A DNA stretch of 64,000 bases. It comes from Sorghum bicolor. Its lineage: Eukaryota; Streptophyta; Magnoliopsida; Poales; Poaceae. A model generated the notes under the pieces. The model did no database searches and was not told the origin of the DNA. It saw only the letters and a list, made by a program, of their open reading frames with translations. How positions within the stretch are numbered: position 1 is the stretch's first letter; each line of letters starts with the position of its first letter. The position numbers were made by a program, and so were the translations under genes. The stretch covers positions 1,922,001 through 1,986,000 of the forward strand of contig NC_012872.2 of NCBI RefSeq assembly GCF_000003195.3. The letters run 5' to 3'. This document shows positions 63,934 through 64,000 of this stretch, piece by piece.

Positions 63934-64000
63934 AAAAAGTCATGGTGGAAAGTACTGTTCGCTGATTTATTGTGAGAAAAATATTATTGAATGGCTAGCA
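63934..64000. repeat. MITE cut by window edge
   Basis: AGTCATGGTGGAAAGTACTG, then TTTATTGTGAGAAAAATATT and ATTGAATGGCTAGCA, matching the fragment at 12877. It continues beyond the window. Confidence 0.5.

Overview
The window is nuclear DNA of a grass, most likely sorghum or a close panicoid relative. The evidence is intron-containing plant genes, very GC-rich first exons, and at least eleven copies of a MITE family with GGCCTTGTTTAGTT ends that I know as abundant in sorghum. The species call is an inference; no search was run. Nothing resembles bacterial operons, CRISPR arrays or phage genes.

Seven protein-coding genes can be supported, six of them by working splice junctions through by hand. 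In order they are: a SOUL heme-binding protein (831-2340, +); a DUF616 Golgi-type glycosyltransferase-like protein (3591-6013, +); an unrecognised plastid-type protein (7422-6298, -) convergent with it; a single-exon CAT-type cationic amino acid transporter (14206-16044, +); a gibberellin 2-oxidase (36972-39542, +); a mitochondrial uL23 ribosomal protein (47674-45772, -); and a NOT4-like RING/RRM E3 ligase (coding 55474-60659, with a 5' UTR exon ending at 52255, +). They share no obvious pathway and look like ordinary dispersed housekeeping or hormone genes.

The space between genes is mostly transposon-derived. A complete Ty1/copia element (29443-34478) has a 1483-codon open frame, two 264-bp LTRs that differ at one base, and a TATGG target duplication. 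A 5'-truncated, frameshifted LINE lies at 20789-22374 and a smaller LINE remnant at about 34560-34935. Several hAT elements can be delimited by 7-8-bp target duplications: 11704-11869, 16842-17922 (which keeps the transposase C-terminus), 42728-43356 and 43370-43532. There are many Stowaway and Tourist MITEs, Helitron-like 3' ends near 18.6 and 19.0 kb, and a cluster of inverted-repeat elements embedded in (TA)n tracts at 35.19-36.48 kb.

I found no clearly new biological system. The observations most worth following are: the tandem duplication of about 1.24 kb inside the first intron of NOT4, which copies the splice donor and could create a new exon; a probable GC-AG intron in the same gene; two tiny poly(A)-tail-only retroinsertions with 15-17-bp target duplications; the (TA)n-embedded MITE cluster; and a perfect 17-bp-stem hairpin downstream of the gibberellin oxidase gene.
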